A stretch of DNA of 64,000 nucleotides, taken from assembly GCF_001427305.1 (NCBI RefSeq), contig NZ_LMFZ01000012.1, forward strand, positions 496,001 through 560,000, given 5' to 3'. This stretch comes from Duganella sp. Root1480D1 (GTDB lineage Bacteria; Pseudomonadota; Gammaproteobacteria; Burkholderiales; Burkholderiaceae_D). Numbering within the stretch: the first letter of the stretch is position 1; every line of letters starts with the position of its first letter. Made by a program: the position numbers and the translations under genes. The notes beneath the pieces are model-generated. The model worked only from the letters and a program-made list of their open reading frames with translations, made no database searches and had not been told where the DNA came from. Positions 59,453 through 64,000 of the stretch are shown one piece after another.

Positions 59453-60907
59453 TTAGTGTGTTTCCTTTGTAGCGTGTTGCGATCCAATCAAATGCTGCAC
59501 GACCCGTTCCATCTTCATGAAGCGGGAGCCCTTGATCAATACGGTTGCATCCGGCGTTACTGCGGCACTTACGGCCTGCAGCAGCGCGTCGAATTCCTGG
59601 TGGTGCTCGGCATGCGGCGCCATATGGGCGGCCAGCGTGCCGGTGGCGAAGAAGCGTTCAATGCCCTTTGTCGCGGCATAGGCAGCGACTTCTTCGTGAA
59701 ACTCCTTGCCCTGCGTGCCGACTTCACCCATGTCGCCCAGCACCAGCACGCGCGGTGCCTTGGCCCTGGCCAGCACGTCGATGGCGGCGCGCACCGAGTC
59801 CGGGTTGGCGTTATAGCTGTCGTCGATCAGCAGCGCGCCATTGGCTGCCTGCTTCTTCTGCAGGCGGCCATTTACCGGCGCAAACGCTTCCAGCCCTGTG
59901 CGGATGGTGGAAGTGTCGATGCCGGCTGCATAAGTGCAGGCAATCGCGGCCAGCGCATTGCGAACGTTGTGTTCTCCGGCCGCCTGCAGCGATACGCTGA
60001 AGTGGCGCGGCACTGCGTCGGGTGCGGAGAAGGACGCGGCGGCGCCATGGCCGGCAGCTTGCGCGTTGGCCGCGGGACGCACGGTCACTTCCAGTTCGGC
60101 GCCGAAGTCGCCGGCAGTGTAGGTGCAGCTCACGTTGGCGGCGGCATCCAGGCCAAAGGTCAGCACGCGGCGGCCGACCGACAGTTCGCGCCAGACCGGC
60201 GTGAATTCGTCGCCATGCGGGAACACGGCTACACCCTCGCCGGGCAATGCAGCCAGCACGCTGCCGTTCTCGCGCGCCACCGCTTCCACTGTGTGCATGA
60301 ATTCCTGGTGTTCGCGCTGGGCGTTGTTCACCATGCCGATAGTCGGCGCGGCGATGGCGCTCAGGCGGCCGATTTCGCCCGGATGGTTCATGCCCAGTTC
60401 CACCACGGCGGAACGGTGCGAAGCATTCAGGCGGAACAGCGTCAACGGCACGCCGATTTCATTATTCAGGTTGCCGCGCGTCGCCAGCCGGCCGTCTTCG
60501 CCATGGGCGGCAGCCAGGATGGAGGCGATCATTTCCTTGACAGTGGTCTTGCCGTTCGAACCGGTCACGCCGATCACCGGCAACGCAAACTGCCTGCGCC
60601 AATAATTGGCGATCTGGCCCAGTGCCGCCAGGGTGTCCGGCACCACGATGGCAGGCAGGGTCCAGCCTTCCGGCAGTTTTTCCACGACCACGGCGACCAC
60701 GCCCTTGTCGACCACCTGCTGCAGGAAGTCGTGGGCATCGAATACCTCGCCGCGCAAGGCGACAAACAACTGGCCGGCGCCGGCCGTGCGGGTATCGGTC
60801 GAGACGCCGTCGAAGTCCAGCGCCAGCGCGGCGTCATTGGACAGCACGCCATGATGCAGGTGCGCGCCGCTCAGCGCCGGCAGGATATGTGCAATAGAGC
60901 TGCGCAT
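59453..60907 (-). CDS. murF: UDP-MurNAc-tripeptide D-alanyl-D-alanine ligase
   Basis: A 484-residue Mur ligase adding D-Ala-D-Ala. It shows [59 protein letters not shown] and [19 protein letters not shown]. Shares one base with murE. Confidence 0.97.
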   Translation of the reverse strand: MRSSIAHILPALSGAHLHHGVLSNDAALALDFDGVSTDTRTAGAGQLFVALRGEVFDAHDFLQQVVDKGVVAVVVEKLPEGWTLPAIVVPDTLAALGQIANYWRRQFALPVIGVTGSNGKTTVKEMIASILAAAHGEDGRLATRGNLNNEIGVPLTLFRLNASHRSAVVELGMNHPGEIGRLSAIAAPTIGMVNNAQREHQEFMHTVEAVARENGSVLAALPGEGVAVFPHGDEFTPVWRELSVGRRVLTFGLDAAANVSCTYTAGDFGAELEVTVRPAANAQAAGHGAAASFSAPDAVPRHFSVSLQAAGEHNVRNALAAIACTYAAGIDTSTIRTGLEAFAPVNGRLQKKQAANGALLIDDSYNANPDSVRAAIDVLARAKAPRVLVLGDMGEVGTQGKEFHEEVAAYAATKGIERFFATGTLAAHMAPHAEHHQEFDALLQAVSAAVTPDATVLIKGSRFMKMERVVQHLIGSQHATKETH

Positions 60908-62451
60908 CAGTGCGGCCTCATCATGGTAAGGCGTGCAGACAATGCAAGCTGCGCGTGCTCGGCATCCGAGAACGGCATCTTGCGGCCCTTGATTTCCTGG
61001 TAGGGCTCATGGCCCTTCCCTGCCAGCAGGATCACGTCCGCCTTGCCGGCATTGCGCACGGCGGACAGGATCGCCGCTGCGCGGTCTTCCACCGTCATGA
61101 ATTCGGAATTCGGATGGTCCGGGTCCATGCCCGCCACGATCTGGCGAATGATGTCGGCCGGTTCTTCGCTGCGCGGGTTGTCGCTGGTGACAAGCACGTG
61201 TTCCGCCATCTGCGAAATCCCGCCCATTTGCGGGCGCTTGCCCGGATCACGGTCGCCACCGCAGCCGAACACGCACCACAGGTGGCCGCCGCGGTCGTCC
61301 GCTACGGAACGCAAGGCTTCCAGCGTCTTTTCCAGTGCATCCGGCGTATGGGCGTAGTCAATCACGACCATCGGTGCTTCCTGGCCGCCGATCTGCTGCA
61401 TGCGGCCAGGGGCCGGCTGCAGCGATTCAATACCGTCGATGGCGGTGCGGAAGGCAATGCCTTTCGCCAGCAGCGCGGCCAGCACGGCCAGCGCATTGCT
61501 CACGTTGAACGGTCCCACGAGCTGGGTACGCACGTGGGCGTGGCCGAAGGTCGAATCCAGGTTGAATTCGGTGCCCAGGTTGCGGCTGCGCAGCGAGCTG
61601 GCGCGCAGCATCGAAATACCCGGCACATTCGGCTGCGCCTTGATGTCCTTCAGCGTGTAGCCGATGATGGCTGGTTTGCGCACCGCCTTGGAGGCCTTGA
61701 TGTGCGCAACCAGGCGGTGGCCCATCGGGTCGTCCAGGTTCACCACCGCGTGCTTCAGGCCAGGCCAGTCGAACAGGATGGTCTTGGCAGCTTCGTAATT
61801 CGCTTCGTCGCCGTGGTAATCCAGGTGGTCGCGTGTCAGGTTGGTGAAGATCGCGACATCGAAATGCATGCCTTCGGTGCGGCCCTGGTGCAGGCCGATG
61901 GACGAGGCTTCGATCGCCAACGCATTGGCGCCGTCGGAATGCACTTCCTTCAGTTTGCGCGCCAGCAGCACGGCGTCCGGCGTGGTGTAACCGGTTTCGT
62001 CGAACTCCACTTCGCCGCGGGCGCGGAACATGCCGACGCCCAGCGTGCCGATAACGGCGGTCGTTTCGCCCACCTTGGCCAACGCCTGGCCGGTCCATAC
62101 GGCGCAGGAAGTCTTGCCGTTGGTGCCGGTGACGGCCACGGTGAACATGTTCGCATCGGGCTGGCCATACCAGGCGTGCGCGATCGGGCCGGCCTGTTTC
62201 TTCAAGCCCGCCACGGCGAGCTGCGGCACAGCATGAGCGGCATCCCAGGCGTAGCCGGTATCGTCGTACACCACGGCCGCGGCGCCGTTGGCAATTGCAG
62301 CGGCAATGAAAGTACGGCCATCCTTGGCATCGCCAGGATAGGCAAAAAATACGTCGCCGGCCTTGACGCGGCGCGAGTCGGACGCCAGTTGCGCATTTGG
62401 CGCAACTTCACGCATCCAGTTGATAATTTCTTGGTGGTTCATCGTAGTCAT
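60907..62451 (-). CDS. murE: UDP-MurNAc-L-Ala-D-Glu: meso-diaminopimelate ligase
   Basis: A 514-residue Mur ligase. It has LASDSRRVKAGDVFFAYPG, VAVTGTNGKTSCAVWTGQAL, NLTRDHLDYHGDEANYEAAK, VIDYAHTPDALEKTLEAL and the meso-DAP specificity motif seen as TSDNPRSEEPADII (D-N-P-R). The start ATG at 62451 follows the ftsI stop directly; an ATG three codons later (62442) is also possible. Confidence 0.97.
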   Translation of the reverse strand: MTTMNHQEIINWMREVAPNAQLASDSRRVKAGDVFFAYPGDAKDGRTFIAAAIANGAAAVVYDDTGYAWDAAHAVPQLAVAGLKKQAGPIAHAWYGQPDANMFTVAVTGTNGKTSCAVWTGQALAKVGETTAVIGTLGVGMFRARGEVEFDETGYTTPDAVLLARKLKEVHSDGANALAIEASSIGLHQGRTEGMHFDVAIFTNLTRDHLDYHGDEANYEAAKTILFDWPGLKHAVVNLDDPMGHRLVAHIKASKAVRKPAIIGYTLKDIKAQPNVPGISMLRASSLRSRNLGTEFNLDSTFGHAHVRTQLVGPFNVSNALAVLAALLAKGIAFRTAIDGIESLQPAPGRMQQIGGQEAPMVVIDYAHTPDALEKTLEALRSVADDRGGHLWCVFGCGGDRDPGKRPQMGGISQMAEHVLVTSDNPRSEEPADIIRQIVAGMDPDHPNSEFMTVEDRAAAILSAVRNAGKADVILLAGKGHEPYQEIKGRKMPFSDAEHAQLALSARLTMMRPH

Positions 62452-64000
62452 TTACATGGCCTCCGGTCCGGTGTCCGCCGGCACCACGATTTCGGTGACG
62501 TTGGAATCAGGAGGCACATTGGAGGCGCGCAATGCGTTGATTGCGACTGCCGCGAAAGTTGGTGCTGCGACCGAACCGCCAAAGTGGCCGTTCTGGGTCG
62601 GTTCGTCGATCATGACTGCAATGATGAAGCGCGGCGCCGACATCGGCACCATGCCGACGAAGGAACCGATGTATTTGCGCGGCATCGCATAGCGGCCGTT
62701 CTCCACCTTGTAGGCGGTGCCGGTCTTGCCGCCCACGCGGTAGCCCGGAATCTGCGCCTTCTTGGCAGTGCCGTCCTTGCCCGATACCACGGACTCCAGC
62801 ATTTCGCGCATCTGCGCGGCGGTCTGCGGTTTGATGATCTGCTGGCCCAGCGGCTCTTTTTCCACCTTCTCAAACGACAAAGGAATGGTGTCACCATTCC
62901 GGGCAAACATCATGTAAGAGCGCGCTAGCTGTATCAGCGACACCGAGATACCGTTACCGTAACTCATGGTCGCCTGCTCGATCGGCCGCCATGATTTATA
63001 GGGCCGCACCCTTCCCGCCACCGCCCCGGGGAAGCCCCACTTCGGTTGCTGGCCAAAGCCGACTTTTGTGAACATCTCCCACATTTCCTGGGACGGCATG
63101 CTAAGTGCGATTTTCGAGGTGCCGATGTTGGACGACATCTCGATAATCTGCGACACACTGATTACTCCGTGCGCCTTGGTATCGGAGATCGGACGGTCAA
63201 AGATCTGCAAGCGGCCGTTGCCGGTATCGATCAGCGTATTCGGTTTTACGCGGCCAGTGTCCAACGCCAGCGAAACCGTGATCGGCTTCAGCGTGGAACC
63301 CGGTTCAAAAGAGTCCGTCATCACGCGGTTGCGCAGCTGCGCACCGGTCAGGTTACGGCGGTCGTTCGGGTCGTAACTAGGGTAATTGGCCAGCGCCAGC
63401 ACCTCGCCGCTATGCACGTCCAGCACCACTGCGCCGCCAGCCTTGGCGCCGAAGTGCTCGACTGCGGACTTCAATTGGGTGTAGGCGATGTACTGGATCT
63501 TGCTGTCCACCGACAGCACGACATCCTTGCCGTTATGCGGCTCGACCTTGCCGCCAATGTCTTCCACGATGCGGCCGCGGCCATCCTTGATGACACGGCG
63601 CGAGCCCGGCTTGCCAACCAGGTTGGCCTGCTGTGCCAGTTCCATCGATTCCTGGCCCTTGTCGTCGACATTGGTGAAACCGACCAGGTGGGTCATCACC
63701 TCGCCTTGCGGATAGAAGCGCTTGTATTCAGGGCGAATATCCATTCCGTCCAGGTCCAGCGCCTTGATCTTGTCGGCCACCTCCACTTCGACCTGGCGTT
63801 TCAGGTAGACCAGGTTGCGATCGGAGTCCAGCTTCTTGCGCAGTTCGGACTCGCTCATTTCCAGCAAGCCGGCCAGGGCACGAAGTTTTTCTTTCGGCGC
63901 AGCCAGCAATTCCTCCGGCGCAGCCCAGATGGCGCGCACAGGGATGGACGAGGCCAGCACCTGGCCATTACGGTCGGTGATCTTGCCGCGCACTGCCGGC
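62452..64000 (-). CDS. ftsI: Septal peptidoglycan transpeptidase FtsI (PBP3), 5' end missing
   Basis: The last 516 codons of a class B penicillin-binding protein; the N-terminal tail and membrane helix lie beyond base 64000. At the edge the frame reads PAVRGKITDRNGQVLA, the usual start of the periplasmic part. All three active-site motifs are present: the S-x-x-K Ser in FEPGSTLKPIT, S-x-N in IEMSSNIGTS and KTG in VGGKTGTAYKV. It crosslinks septal peptidoglycan with FtsW. Confidence 0.97.
   Translation of the reverse strand, partial: PAVRGKITDRNGQVLASSIPVRAIWAAPEELLAAPKEKLRALAGLLEMSESELRKKLDSDRNLVYLKRQVEVEVADKIKALDLDGMDIRPEYKRFYPQGEVMTHLVGFTNVDDKGQESMELAQQANLVGKPGSRRVIKDGRGRIVEDIGGKVEPHNGKDVVLSVDSKIQYIAYTQLKSAVEHFGAKAGGAVVLDVHSGEVLALANYPSYDPNDRRNLTGAQLRNRVMTDSFEPGSTLKPITVSLALDTGRVKPNTLIDTGNGRLQIFDRPISDTKAHGVISVSQIIEMSSNIGTSKIALSMPSQEMWEMFTKVGFGQQPKWGFPGAVAGRVRPYKSWRPIEQATMSYGNGISVSLIQLARSYMMFARNGDTIPLSFEKVEKEPLGQQIIKPQTAAQMREMLESVVSGKDGTAKKAQIPGYRVGGKTGTAYKVENGRYAMPRKYIGSFVGMVPMSAPRFIIAVMIDEPTQNGHFGGSVAAPTFAAVAINALRASNVPPDSNVTEIVVPADTGPEAM

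Noticed and set aside
60910..62928. A 672-codon plus-strand frame opposite murE and ftsI
   Set aside because: Antisense shadow of two essential genes whose motifs are intact; composition is typical of reverse-strand translation of GC-rich DNA.

Overview
The window looks like a chromosome segment of a GC-rich betaproteobacterium of the family Oxalobacteraceae (Massilia, Duganella or Janthinobacterium type). The reasons are the gene orders ftsI-murE-murF-mraY-murD-ftsW-murG-murC-ddlB-ftsQ-ftsA-ftsZ-(peroxiredoxin)-lpxC-dciA/secA and pilB-pilC-pilD-coaE-zapD-yacG / mutT-DUF815-argJ, together with high GC content and protein sequences typical of that group. I see no rRNA, tRNA, CRISPR array, insertion sequence or prophage gene. 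No gene-free stretch is longer than 300 bases; the longest is the 250-base argJ/porin gap.

Layout. (1) 1-7.85 kb: purine catabolism. A leftward run (puuE, xdhA, xdhB, xdhC, guaD, then the 5' end of a secreted adenosine deaminase) is divergent from uraH. (2) 7.85-12.2 kb: an orphan NuoB paralogue, an AraC regulator, a protein of unknown function and a CNNM/CorC-type membrane protein. (3) 12.3-20.3 kb: a conserved housekeeping block with pilBCD, coaE, zapD and yacG rightward, then mutT, a DUF815 ATPase and argJ leftward. (4) 20.5-41.2 kb: an accessory block lying between argJ and secA, two genes that I recall as adjacent in relatives. It holds a porin / PstS-like / histidine kinase trio, a complete urease operon (nickel permease, ureDABCEFG), a transporter-like hybrid sensor kinase with a LuxR-type response regulator, the urea ABC transporter urtABCDE and a second porin. 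(5) 41.3-64 kb: secA, dciA, a small low-GC two-gene cassette, lpxC, an EamA exporter, a small unknown gene, a SET-domain protein, a peroxiredoxin, and the division and cell-wall (dcw) cluster from ftsZ up to a truncated ftsI at the right edge.

How the genes work together. The purine genes deaminate guanine, oxidise hypoxanthine and xanthine, and process hydroxyisourate and allantoin. Allantoate breakdown releases urea. The accessory block would take up urea (outer-membrane porin, UrtABCDE), hydrolyse it (UreABC with UreDEFG and a nickel permease) and probably sense it. The most interesting object is the 1115-residue sensor. It has an NCS1 (nucleobase/hydantoin permease-like) domain, a nine-cysteine cluster, further membrane segments, a histidine kinase and a receiver domain, followed by an overlapping REC-LuxR regulator gene. 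It sits between the urease and urea-uptake operons. A perfect 16-bp palindrome lies upstream of the porin-urt operon, and a near-consensus sigma-54 promoter lies upstream of the urease operon. Both are candidate control points.

Small repeats sharing the core GGGGTCAG occur inside xdhC, where they are translated in frame, and between yacG and mutT as a perfect 20-bp inverted repeat. They look like dispersed REP-like elements.
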